Shown piece by piece: positions 50,901 through 59,971 of a stretch of 64,000 bases of DNA. The position numbers and the translations under genes were made by a program. The notes below the pieces were generated by a model. That model was not told the DNA's origin. It ran no database searches and saw nothing but the letters and a program-made list of their open reading frames with translations. Within the stretch, counting starts at the first letter, position 1. Every line of letters starts with the position of its first letter. Origin of the DNA: an uncultured Ruminococcus sp. (GTDB taxonomy: Bacteria; Bacillota; Clostridia; Oscillospirales; Ruminococcaceae); the NCBI GenBank assembly GCA_945868475.1, contig CAMBLM010000009.1:1-64000 (forward strand), in the 5' to 3' direction.

Positions 50901-53189
50901 TTGTCGCTGAAACCAACCAACTCCATGAAAAAGAAGCTGAACCTTGTCATTTTCCCTGCAATGATCGTTTTTTCCGTTATCATTGTGGTGAATCTTTTCG
51001 GAATATCTATCACTAACAACGGCAAATATCAGGCTATGGCGAACAATAACCAGTTCAAGAGTACGGTCGTGAACGCGAACCGCGGCTCTATCTATGATGC
51101 GAACGGAAAGATCCTCGCCCAGTCTGCGACCGTTTATTCGATCATCCTTAACCCGAACAGACTCAATGATGCGGATAACGAAAAAATATCGGAAGAAACG
51201 GGCAAGACCGAGCGTCAGCGTCAGATCGACGCCTGCGTGACGATACTTACCGAAGAACTCGACAACATTACCGCCGATGAGATAAAGAAAAAGCTCTCCG
51301 ACCTGAATTCAAAATGGTCGCTCGTTGCGAAGAGGATAGAAAAGCCTATCGCCGATAAAATTCTTCTCCGTGCTTCCGACGAGGGACTCGGCGACCTCAT
51401 CTACACTAATGTTGACACAAGACGATACTATCCGCAGGGAACGCTTGCAGCGTCCGTTATCGGCTTCACGAACTATGAGGGTGACGGTGTTTACGGCGTT
51501 GAATCCTACTACAATGACTATCTCAAAGGCGTTGACGGAAAGATCATCTCCGCCGTTGATGCAAACGGCAACGAAATGCCGTACAAAAACGACAAGATAT
51601 ACGATTCGCAGGACGGAAACTCGCTTTATCTTACCCTGGATATGACGCTCCAGTATTACGTTGAAAAATATCTTGAACAGGCGGTTATCGAAAACAACGT
51701 TCAGGAACGTGCCTGCGCCATAATTATGGACGTGAACACAGGTGCTATAAAAGCTATGGCTACCGTTGAAGGCTTCGACCTCAATGACAGAAACTCCATT
51801 TACTCAAAGAAAGACCTTGATTACCTTGCAGGACTTGAGGGAACGCCCGAATATGACGAAGAATACGCTTCGCTCCGTGAAAAACAGTGGAAAAACAAAG
51901 CCGTTACCGAGCTTTACAACCCCGGTTCGGTATTCAAGGTCGTAACGGGTTCTGCAGCTCTCGAAGAGGGTGCTGTCACGCTCGATTCGACTTTCACCTG
52001 CAATCAGGCTATCGATGTTGCAGGTCAGCTTATCCACTGCTGGTCAAGATATTCCCACGGTGCGCAGGACTTCACCACAGCCATGACAAACTCCTGCAAC
52101 CCTGCTTTCATTCAGATAGGTCAGGCACTCGGCAAGGAAAAATTCTGCAAGTATTTTGAAGCTTTCGGACTTACAGAACCAACGGGCATCGACCTCCCCG
52201 GCGAAGCAGACAGCATTTATGTAAAGCCCGAAAACATGGGTCCCGTTGAGCTTGCTTCCAGCTCTTTCGGTCAGACAAGCAAGATCACACCTATCCAGAT
52301 GATAACCGCTTATGCGGCTGTTGTAAACGGCGGATATCTCGTCACTCCTTACGTTGTCAGCAAGATAGTTGACACGAACGGAAACGTTATAAAGACTACC
52401 GAAACTTCAATAAAGCGTCAGGTCATCTCCGAAGAAACTTCCGCACAGATGCGTCAGGTACTTGAATCCGTTGTAAACAACAAGGGCGGTTCAAACGCTT
52501 ATATCAAGGGCTATTCCATCGGCGGAAAATCGGGTACTTCCGAAAAGATCGACAAGATGAACCAGACGGGCGAATCCGATCTTTACGTTTCGTCCTACTG
52601 CGGCTTTGCCCCTGCGAATGATCCCGATATCATCATGCTCGTAATGGTGGACGAACCGACCGCAAGAGATCAGAACGGCTCGCTTATGTACTACGGAAGC
52701 GTTGTTGCCTGCCCTGTTGTATCGAATACATTCAAGGAAGCACTCCCCTACCTTGGCTACTACCCCGAATACACCGATGATGAGCTTCTCGAACTTGGCG
52801 TTACCGTTCCGAACGTTGAGGGTCAGACACCCGAGGCAGCAGGCTCTACGCTTGAAGCACTCGATCTCCAGTACACTGTTATCGGCGACGGCGAATATGT
52901 CACCGCTCAGATACCGTCACGCGGAAGCTCGCTCCGCCGAAACGGAAAGGTCATTCTTTATACAGAAGATAACCCCGAAACCGATTATACGACCGTTCCG
53001 AACGTTATCGGAATGTCGCTTTCGGACGTAAACTATACCCTTACGCAGGCCGACCTCAACTTCAAGGCAGGCGACGGCGCATCGAGCCATGCGGGCGCGG
53101 TCGCACACAGTCAGAACTACGCTGAGGGCGACATCGTTCCAAAGGGTACTATCATCGAAGTTTATTTCATCATCAAAGACGAGGGATAA
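50901..53189 (+). CDS. Class B penicillin-binding protein with two PASTA domains (FtsI/SpoVD type)
   Basis: 762 residues from TTG 50901, with GGAAAGGAAG 7 bases upstream; in-frame ATG 50925 is the alternative. Order: short cytoplasmic tail; TM (about 12-35); PBP dimerisation domain with NRGSIYDANGKILAQS; transpeptidase with S343-V-F-K, S398-C-N and K543-S-G-T; then two PASTA domains (about 634-692 and 697-762, each with V-P-N-V-x-G motifs). It cross-links septal peptidoglycan. PASTA domains are typical of Gram-positive PBP2x-like and SpoVD enzymes. A vegetative and a sporulation role cannot be told apart without a second paralogue; position next to ftsL favours division. Confidence 0.93.
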   Translation: MSLKPTNSMKKKLNLVIFPAMIVFSVIIVVNLFGISITNNGKYQAMANNNQFKSTVVNANRGSIYDANGKILAQSATVYSIILNPNRLNDADNEKISEETGKTERQRQIDACVTILTEELDNITADEIKKKLSDLNSKWSLVAKRIEKPIADKILLRASDEGLGDLIYTNVDTRRYYPQGTLAASVIGFTNYEGDGVYGVESYYNDYLKGVDGKIISAVDANGNEMPYKNDKIYDSQDGNSLYLTLDMTLQYYVEKYLEQAVIENNVQERACAIIMDVNTGAIKAMATVEGFDLNDRNSIYSKKDLDYLAGLEGTPEYDEEYASLREKQWKNKAVTELYNPGSVFKVVTGSAALEEGAVTLDSTFTCNQAIDVAGQLIHCWSRYSHGAQDFTTAMTNSCNPAFIQIGQALGKEKFCKYFEAFGLTEPTGIDLPGEADSIYVKPENMGPVELASSSFGQTSKITPIQMITAYAAVVNGGYLVTPYVVSKIVDTNGNVIKTTETSIKRQVISEETSAQMRQVLESVVNNKGGSNAYIKGYSIGGKSGTSEKIDKMNQTGESDLYVSSYCGFAPANDPDIIMLVMVDEPTARDQNGSLMYYGSVVACPVVSNTFKEALPYLGYYPEYTDDELLELGVTVPNVEGQTPEAAGSTLEALDLQYTVIGDGEYVTAQIPSRGSSLRRNGKVILYTEDNPETDYTTVPNVIGMSLSDVNYTLTQADLNFKAGDGASSHAGAVAHSQNYAEGDIVPKGTIIEVYFIIKDEG

Positions 53190-53192
53190 CAA

Positions 53193-53292
53193 TACTGATT
53201 TTTAACCAAAGTGTAGACAAAAAATCGGTGCCAAAACCATACATTTGAGTTTTTGCTTGATTTTTTGTACACTTTCAGTTTAAAAATAAGTA
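53193..53292. repeat. MITE-like element, family A copy 3 (100 bp, internally shortened)
   Basis: TACTGATTTTTAACCAAAGTG at the left and AAAAATAAGTA at the right keep family A ends with changes. GTAGACAAAAAATCGG and GCTTGATTTTTTGTACACTTTC are intact, but about 33 bases of the core are lost. It starts 3 bases after the PBP stop codon. Confidence 0.8.
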
Positions 53293-53343
53293 TACAGCGG
53301 TATGCCGCAAAAGGCTTGCCGCGAAACTGAAAGGCGGTTTATT

Positions 53344-56223
53344 ATGAAACTCAGCGAACTTATCAATGATACTGTCGATACAATGCCGTCAAAAGCATCA
53401 TTTGCCGTCGGCTCGGAGGATGTTCTCGGCATCACCGACAACACCAAGGAAGTCGAACCGGGCTTTATATTCGTATGCGTAAAGGGCAAGAGCTTTGACG
53501 GACACTCCGCTGCCGAAGAAATGCTCGAAAAAGGCGCTGTATGCGTCATCGCCGACCACGATCTCGGTCTGAAAAAGCAGATCATCGTTTCCGATACAAG
53601 AAAATTCTACGGTCTGCTCTGCGCAGCCTGGTTCACCCACCCCGAACGTCATCTTAAATTCATCGGCGTTACGGGAACGAATGGCAAGACCACAATGGCA
53701 ACGCTCATAAAGGATATTCTTTCCCAGAACAAGCACAAAGTCGGATTTGTCGGAACAACGGGCGTTCTCATCTGCGGAAAGCCTTATCAGTCCGATTCTT
53801 CAACACCGACAACTCCGCGTGTTTTCGAGCTTTTCAGCATCTTCAACGAGATGATGAACCGCGGCTGCGATACAGTTGTAATGGAGGTTTCCTCGTTCGC
53901 TCTTGAACAGAACAGGATCGGACCCGTTATCTTCGATATCGCGGTATTCACGAACCTCACGCAGGATCACCTCGATTATCACGAAACAATGGAAAACTAC
54001 TATGCAGCCAAGAAGAAGCTTTTCACCGAACACTGCAAGGCTGCTATCATCAATATCGATGACAGCTACGGAAAAAGACTTTACGAGGAGATCAAAGGCT
54101 GCGGCTGCGAACGCATTTCCTATGGTCTGCACGAACGTGCAGACATCACCTGCGAAAAAATACGCACAGCCGATACCCTCACAAAATTCTGGATAAATAT
54201 CCAGAAAAAGAGCTTCCCCGTTACGCTCAATATGATCGGACTTTACAACGTTTCAAACGCAATGGCTGCAATCGTTGCGTGTGTAAAGGCAGGAGTTGGC
54301 ATAAACAACGTTCTTCTTTCGCTCGAAAGGGCAAAGGGAGTCAGCGGCAGATGCGAAGTTCTTTCCGACAAGAACGGTTTCCTTATCATAAGAGATTATG
54401 CACACAGCCCCGATGCACTTGAAAATATGCTCCCTGCGATAAAAACGCACACAAAGGGCAGACTTATCTGCCTTTTCGGCTGCGGCGGCGACCGTGACAG
54501 GACGAAGCGTCCGCTTATGGCAAAGGCTGCCGAAAAATTTTCGGATCTGCTCATCATAACCTCGGATAATCCGCGAAGCGAAGATCCCGATGCTATCATT
54601 GACGAGATCTGCGAGGGACTTTCGGGCTTGAAGCCTTATATCCGCATCACAGACCGAAAAGCTGCTATCAAGCGCGCTGTCGCCATTGCCGAAAAGGGCG
54701 ATGTTATCGTTCTTGCAGGAAAAGGTCACGAAGATTATCAGATACTTGCCAACGATGTTCATATCCATTTTGACGAAAAGGAGATCGTTGAGGAGATAAT
54801 GAAAAACTACAAAAAACCGCGGTTCAACCCCGATCTTCACGAATATATCACCGTAAATGATATCCTCGAATGTACCGGCGGCAAACCGCAGGGCGTTCAC
54901 GATTACAATATGAGCGTTCACGCAGACGCTATCTTCTCCGATACAAGAGAAGCCGTAAAGGGCGGCGTTTTCATAGCTATCAAGGGCGAAAAATTTGATG
55001 GGCACGACTTCGTTGCAAAGGCTGTCAAGGACGGAGCGGTTTTTGCGATAACCGAACACGCAGTTCTCAACACACCATGCATCGTTGTAAAGGACACGCG
55101 TAAGGCTTTGCTCGACATTGCCAGATATTTCCGCAGTCAGTTCCACCCTATCGTTGTCGGTATTACGGGCAGCGTAGGAAAAACGACAACAAAGGATATG
55201 ATCGCGCTCGCACTTTCCGCTGAACACAGCGTTTTCAAGACGCCTGCAAACCGCAACAATGAGATCGGCGTTCCGTTCTCACTTTTAAAGCTCAATTCAA
55301 GCTGCACGGCGGCTGTTATCGAAATGGGAATGTCAGGCTTCGGCGAGATAGAACGCCTTTCAAAATGCGTTCGCCCGACAGTATGCCTTATCACGAACAT
55401 CGGCTTCGCGCATATTGAAAAGCTCGGCTCGCAGGAGGGCATACTTCAGGCAAAGCTTGAAATTTTAAAGGGCGCAGACAAGGACGCTCCGCTCATTCTC
55501 AACGGTGATGATAAGCTCCTTTGGAAAATCAACGAGGAATACGGCGAATACAGAAAAGCCATCACCTACGGCATCGAAAACAAGAACTGCGACTACACCG
55601 CAGAGGACATAAAGACCTACGACGACCGCATTTCTTTCAACGTTTGCCGCAGCGGCGAGGTCATCACAGATGTTACGATATATTCGCTCGGCAGACACAA
55701 CGTTTACAACGCTCTTGCCGCTGTGACCACCGCTGATGTTGTTGGCTGTGACCCTGCCTTGGCTGCGGAAATGCTCAGCGGCTATCAGCCCGACCAGCTC
55801 CGTCAGAATGTTCAGAAGCTCGGTCAGCAAACTGTCCTCGTTGACTGCTACAACGCTTCGCCGACATCGATGAAAGCAGCTATCGATATGCTCTGCGACA
55901 TGAAGCCTGCCGAGGGCGGAAGACACGTTGCCGTTCTCGGTGATATGCTCGAGCTTGGTGAAAGATCCGCTGAATATCACGCCGAAATAGGCGAATATGT
56001 TGCGAAAAAGGGCGTTGACCTGCTCGTCTGCTACGGAAAAGAAGCCGAAAACATCGCAAAGCGCGCTGACGAGCTTGGCTATCATGCAGGCTGGTCAACA
56101 GAAAAATCAAAGATACTCAATTTCCTTAAATTCAAGCTCCGTCCGGGCGATGTTGTGCTTTTCAAGGCGAGCCGCGGCGTTCATCTTGAAGAGATAATCG
56201 ACGAATTTTATAAGGATTGCTAA
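53344..56223 (+). CDS. murE-murF: Fused MurE-MurF: UDP-MurNAc-tripeptide synthetase / UDP-MurNAc-pentapeptide synthetase
   Basis: 959 residues from ATG 53344 (AAAGGCGG upstream). Residues about 1-485 are a complete MurE: N-terminal UDP-binding domain, ATP loop GVTGTNGKTT (about 108-117), and D408-N-P-R, the motif selecting meso-diaminopimelate. Residues about 490-959 are a complete MurF: N-terminal SDTREAVKGGVFIAIKGEKFDGH, ATP loop GITGSVGKTT (606-615), and NRNNEIGVPFSLL. It adds diaminopimelate and then D-Ala-D-Ala to the nucleotide precursor in the cytoplasm. No stop codon or frameshift separates the halves. At the junction, GAGGAG precedes an in-frame ATG (54799) that could start a free MurF. 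MurC and MurD are not encoded here. Confidence 0.93.
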   Translation: MKLSELINDTVDTMPSKASFAVGSEDVLGITDNTKEVEPGFIFVCVKGKSFDGHSAAEEMLEKGAVCVIADHDLGLKKQIIVSDTRKFYGLLCAAWFTHPERHLKFIGVTGTNGKTTMATLIKDILSQNKHKVGFVGTTGVLICGKPYQSDSSTPTTPRVFELFSIFNEMMNRGCDTVVMEVSSFALEQNRIGPVIFDIAVFTNLTQDHLDYHETMENYYAAKKKLFTEHCKAAIINIDDSYGKRLYEEIKGCGCERISYGLHERADITCEKIRTADTLTKFWINIQKKSFPVTLNMIGLYNVSNAMAAIVACVKAGVGINNVLLSLERAKGVSGRCEVLSDKNGFLIIRDYAHSPDALENMLPAIKTHTKGRLICLFGCGGDRDRTKRPLMAKAAEKFSDLLIITSDNPRSEDPDAIIDEICEGLSGLKPYIRITDRKAAIKRAVAIAEKGDVIVLAGKGHEDYQILANDVHIHFDEKEIVEEIMKNYKKPRFNPDLHEYITVNDILECTGGKPQGVHDYNMSVHADAIFSDTREAVKGGVFIAIKGEKFDGHDFVAKAVKDGAVFAITEHAVLNTPCIVVKDTRKALLDIARYFRSQFHPIVVGITGSVGKTTTKDMIALALSAEHSVFKTPANRNNEIGVPFSLLKLNSSCTAAVIEMGMSGFGEIERLSKCVRPTVCLITNIGFAHIEKLGSQEGILQAKLEILKGADKDAPLILNGDDKLLWKINEEYGEYRKAITYGIENKNCDYTAEDIKTYDDRISFNVCRSGEVITDVTIYSLGRHNVYNALAAVTTADVVGCDPALAAEMLSGYQPDQLRQNVQKLGQQTVLVDCYNASPTSMKAAIDMLCDMKPAEGGRHVAVLGDMLELGERSAEYHAEIGEYVAKKGVDLLVCYGKEAENIAKRADELGYHAGWSTEKSKILNFLKFKLRPGDVVLFKASRGVHLEEIIDEFYKDC

Positions 56224-56250
56224 GGAAACCGCCGCTTGGCTTTTCCAAAA

Positions 56251-56447
56251 GGGGTTCTCTAAAAACCGGAACAAAATAATACTTCGTATTATTCGCAAAT
56301 TTTCGTTGGGACTTTGCGCAGCTTCAAGGCAGCGAAACGCAGTATAATACTACGGAATACATCCCGAATGTATTTCAAGTTTCGCTAACGCGGAAGATGC
56401 ACAAAGTCATAGAAAATTTGCCGTGAGGGAGGTTTTTAGAGGTTCCC
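56251..56447. repeat. Imperfect inverted-repeat element, family D (197 bp)
   Basis: GGGGTTCTCTAAAAACC (56251-56267) pairs with GGTTTTTAGAGGTTCCC (56431-56447). Further in, GCAAATTTTC, GACTTTG and CTTC recur inverted. Two small hairpins lie inside (AATAATAC/GTATTATT and ATACAT/ATGTAT). No TACTAA end. It fills the gap between murE-murF and mraY. Confidence 0.75.
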
Positions 56448-56476
56448 ATAATAAAAATTAAAAGGAGAGCGTCACA

Positions 56477-57484
56477 ATGCCGTTCTGGATAAATCTTATC
56501 GTTGCACTCACCGCTTTTGCGGTTTCAGCCGTAATGGGCAAATTTCTAATTCCGCTGCTTAAAAAAATTCATTTTGGTCAGACTATATATGATAAAGGCC
56601 CGTCCTGGCATAAGGATAAGCAGGGTACTCCGATAATGGGCGGATTTATGTTCGTATTCGGCTCGGCGATCGCAATTGCGGTCGGCTATGCTTTGTACCG
56701 CTACAGAACCGCAGATGTCACACTGCCCGACAACACGGGACTTTATCGTCTGCTCGCAGGATACATCTTCGCTCTTCTGAATATGATGATCGGCTTTACG
56801 GACGATTACATCAAGGCTGTAAAAAAGCAGAACCTCGGACTTAAACCGAAGCAGAAAATGGTGATGCAGTTCATTTTCTCGGCTGCTTTCCTCTATGTTC
56901 TGTATGTCCTCGGCGACACGAAAACAACGCTCAATTTCTTCTGGGCAGAGCTTGACATCGGCTGGCTCTACTACCCGTTTATGCTCCTTGTTATAGTTTT
57001 CCTCACTAATGCCGTGAACCTCACGGACGGCATTGACGGACTCTGCGGCTCGGTAACTGTCATTTCGATGATATCGTTCGCAACGCTCTGTTCGGCTATG
57101 GGAAATTGGGAATATTCCATTTACTCCATCGCTGTCGCAGGCGGCTGCCTTGGCTTCCTCGTATGGAATCTCCACCCTGCAAAAGTATTTATGGGCGATA
57201 CGGGTTCAATGTTCCTCGGCGGTGCTGTTGTGGCGATAGGACTTGTAACAAGACAGCATCTTCTGCTTGCGATGATCGCGATCGTTTATATCTGCGAGGC
57301 TCTCTCGGTCGTTATTCAGGTAACTTACTTCAAGCTCACACACGGAAAGCGGCTTTTCAAAATGTCGCCTATCCATCACCACTTCGAGCTTTGCGGTCTG
57401 AATGAATACCAGATAGTAATAAGCTTCTCCGCAGTCGGACTTATCGCAGGCGTTATCGCAAACCTTATCTACAAACTTTGCTGA
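56477..57484 (+). CDS. mraY: Phospho-N-acetylmuramoyl-pentapeptide transferase
   Basis: 335 residues, ten hydrophobic segments. It attaches the muramyl-pentapeptide to undecaprenyl phosphate, forming lipid I. Conserved motifs: GTPIMGGFMF (about 53-62), FTDDYIKAVKK (about 103-113, with the D-D-x-x-K), NAVNLTDGIDGLCGS (about 178-192), FMGDTGSMFLGG (about 237-248) and the histidine-rich SPIHHHFELCG (about 300-310). AAGGAG upstream. In many Firmicutes murD follows; here ftsW does. Confidence 0.96.
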   Translation: MPFWINLIVALTAFAVSAVMGKFLIPLLKKIHFGQTIYDKGPSWHKDKQGTPIMGGFMFVFGSAIAIAVGYALYRYRTADVTLPDNTGLYRLLAGYIFALLNMMIGFTDDYIKAVKKQNLGLKPKQKMVMQFIFSAAFLYVLYVLGDTKTTLNFFWAELDIGWLYYPFMLLVIVFLTNAVNLTDGIDGLCGSVTVISMISFATLCSAMGNWEYSIYSIAVAGGCLGFLVWNLHPAKVFMGDTGSMFLGGAVVAIGLVTRQHLLLAMIAIVYICEALSVVIQVTYFKLTHGKRLFKMSPIHHHFELCGLNEYQIVISFSAVGLIAGVIANLIYKLC

Positions 57485-57524
57485 AAAAACTCTGCTGAAA
57501 TATTAGAAAGGAATGGTCGTTTTA

Positions 57525-58757
57525 ATGGCAGCTTCATCGGGAGCTATCCCTCAGAAAAACCACAAAAGAGCCGACCGCCGCAAGGAGATGACCTCCGAGG
57601 GCGTTTCGCGCGGATATTCGGAAAAGCCGTTATCGGGCAATATTGATTACCCTTTTCTCATAATCCTTATGACGCTGCTTGCACTCGGTATCCTTATGAT
57701 GTTCTCCGCAAGCTATGCCTGGGCGATACAGGAAGGCCTGGAGGGAACATATTATGCAAAAAAACAGATCGCAATGGCGGCTGTGGGCATCATAGGTATG
57801 CTCATCATCGCCCACATCGACTATCATATCCTGCGCAAACCTATAATAGTTTTCGGTATATTCGGCGTTTCCGCACTGCTTATGCTCATGTGCCGCATCG
57901 GTCCATTTACCGATCCGCATAACAATTCCCACCGCTGGGTAAAGATAGGTCCGCTCCCATCTTTCCAGCCGTCCGAAATCATGAAATTTGCGGTTATCGT
58001 ACTTTTCGCTTACCTTATCTCCATCAATTACTCCAAGCTCAAATATGCGAAATACGGCATTGTTCCGTTTGTGTCATGCCTTATATTCGTCGTCGTTCTT
58101 ATGATTATCCAGCCTCATATTTCGGGTACTATCATCATCTGCGCTATCGGCATTATAATGATGTTCGTCGGCGGAACGAATTTCAAGCACCTTATGATCC
58201 TCGGAGTGATCGGCGTCGTGCTGCTTGTGCTGATAGTATTGCTGCTGTCGCTGAAATTTGGTTTCACCTATTTTGAGGACAGAATGATCTCCTGGAATGA
58301 CCCTTTCGATGAAAACGCCCCCGGGGAAACATGGCAGACGAAAAACTCGCTCATAGCGATAGGCTCTGGCGGAATGTTCGGACTCGGATTCGGAAATTCC
58401 CGTCAGAAGTTCCTCTATCTCCCCGAAGCGAAGAATGACTTTGTTTTCGCCGTTGTATGTGAAGAGCTTGGCTTTTTCGGTGCTATCGTTGTTATAGTTC
58501 TTTTCCTGCTTTTCATCGGAAGAGGATTTTTCATCGCATCGAGAGCTTATGATAAATTCGGTATGATGCTCGCAACAGGACTCACCGTTCAGATCGGTAT
58601 TCAGGCACTCCTCAACATCGCCGTTGTCACGAACACTATCCCGAACACGGGCGTTTCGCTCCCGTTTTTCAGCTACGGAGGCACTGCCCTTGTCATGCAG
58701 CTTTTGCAGATGGGCGTTATTCTGAGCGTTTCACGCTATACTTCTTCAGACGAATAA
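57525..58757 (+). CDS. ftsW: SEDS-family septal peptidoglycan glycosyltransferase FtsW
   Basis: 410 residues from ATG 57525. GAAAGGAATGGTC lies upstream with the same 11-12 base spacing as at murG; the ATG at 57513 abuts the ribosome site. A cytoplasmic basic N-terminus of about 45 residues is followed by ten TM segments. SEDS motifs: MMFSASYAWA, HRWVKIGPLPSFQPSEIMKF (about 139-158, the R-W-x-x-x-G-x-x-x-Q-P-S-E signature), IGSGGMFGLGFGNS, AKNDFVFAVVCEELGF (about 299-314, with catalytic Asp region) and TGVSLPFFSYGGTALV near the end. It polymerises lipid II together with the class B PBP. Confidence 0.94.
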   Translation: MAASSGAIPQKNHKRADRRKEMTSEGVSRGYSEKPLSGNIDYPFLIILMTLLALGILMMFSASYAWAIQEGLEGTYYAKKQIAMAAVGIIGMLIIAHIDYHILRKPIIVFGIFGVSALLMLMCRIGPFTDPHNNSHRWVKIGPLPSFQPSEIMKFAVIVLFAYLISINYSKLKYAKYGIVPFVSCLIFVVVLMIIQPHISGTIIICAIGIIMMFVGGTNFKHLMILGVIGVVLLVLIVLLLSLKFGFTYFEDRMISWNDPFDENAPGETWQTKNSLIAIGSGGMFGLGFGNSRQKFLYLPEAKNDFVFAVVCEELGFFGAIVVIVLFLLFIGRGFFIASRAYDKFGMMLATGLTVQIGIQALLNIAVVTNTIPNTGVSLPFFSYGGTALVMQLLQMGVILSVSRYTSSDE

Positions 58758-58781
58758 AGATCCGAAAGGAATGGTCATAAA

Positions 58782-59909
58782 ATGAAAGTTATCCTTGCAG
58801 GCGGCGGCACGGCAGGACACATCAACCCTGCACTCGCCATCGCCTCGATAATATCAGAGCATTACCCCGACACGGAATTTCTCTATGTAGGAACGCCGAA
58901 CGGAATGGAATCCCGACTTGTGCCGAAAGCAGGCTACAATTATGCTTCGATGAAAGTAAGCGGATTTCAGCGCAAGCTCACGATAAAAAATATTGCACGA
59001 AATGTTAGAACTGTCGCATATCTCACTATGGCAGGACACCGCGCAAAACAGATACTGAACGAATTCAAGCCCGACCTCGTTATCGGAACGGGCGGATATG
59101 TCAGCGGCCCTATCGTGCTGAAAGCTGCCGAAATGGGTATCAAGACCGCTATCCATGAGCAGAACGCCTTCCCCGGAATGACAACTAAAATGCTTTCCAA
59201 GAAGGTCGATCTTGTAATGCTCACCGTACCCGAAGCCATGGAATATCTCGAAAAGGATATCCCCTACACCGTTACGGGTCTTCCTGTAAGAAAAGGCTTT
59301 TCGGGCATGACAAGGGAAGCCGCAAGGCGTGAGCTTGGCATTGCCGAGGGTGATATCGTCGTCCTTTCAACGGGCGGAAGCCTTGGCGCAGGCAGGATAA
59401 ATGAAACCGTTGCCGAGCTTATGGAATGGGAAACGAAGAACAATGTTCCGATCACCCACATTCACAGCTACGGCGGAATGGGCAAGACAACTTTCCTCCC
59501 CGACCTTAAAGCGAGGGGTGTTGACTATGAGAACAACTCCCGTATACGCCCGAAAGAATACATCGACAATATGCCCGTTTGTATGGCTGCCGCAGACCTT
59601 GTTATAAGCCGCTCGGGGGCAAATGCACTCTCCGAGCTTGAAGCAATGGGCAGGGCGTCGATACTTATCCCCTCACCGAACGTTGCAGGCAACCACCAGT
59701 ACCATAACGCTATGGTTCTCGGCAAAGCAGGCGCAGCTATCGTTATCGAGGAAAAAAATCTTACGGGACAGGTCCTCATCGACAATGTAAATGATCTTTA
59801 CCGTGACAAGGAACGCCTTAACCGCTTCGCGCAAAGGGCAGCTTCACTCTATGTTCCCGATACTCCCGAAAGAGTTTTCAAAGCACTTGACGAACTTATA
59901 AAAAAGTGA
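58782..59909 (+). CDS. murG: UDP-N-acetylglucosamine transferase MurG
   Basis: 375 residues. A membrane-associated GT28 enzyme that adds GlcNAc to lipid I to form lipid II. The N-terminal signature is LAGGGTAGHINPALAIA (about 4-20), followed by GTGGYVSGPIVLKAAEMG (about 102-119) and HEQNAFPG (about 124-131). C-terminal domain: STGGSLGAGRINE (about 190-202), SRSGANALSELEAMGRASILIPSP (as segments at about 276-299) and NHQYHNA. Full length; the start is supported by GAAAGGA. Confidence 0.96.
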   Translation: MKVILAGGGTAGHINPALAIASIISEHYPDTEFLYVGTPNGMESRLVPKAGYNYASMKVSGFQRKLTIKNIARNVRTVAYLTMAGHRAKQILNEFKPDLVIGTGGYVSGPIVLKAAEMGIKTAIHEQNAFPGMTTKMLSKKVDLVMLTVPEAMEYLEKDIPYTVTGLPVRKGFSGMTREAARRELGIAEGDIVVLSTGGSLGAGRINETVAELMEWETKNNVPITHIHSYGGMGKTTFLPDLKARGVDYENNSRIRPKEYIDNMPVCMAAADLVISRSGANALSELEAMGRASILIPSPNVAGNHQYHNAMVLGKAGAAIVIEEKNLTGQVLIDNVNDLYRDKERLNRFAQRAASLYVPDTPERVFKALDELIKK

Positions 59910-59971
59910 GTTTTTAACAGTTTTTCTTTTTCTGCATAATATAAATCAAAAAGCAGAAAGGGAGAAATGTT

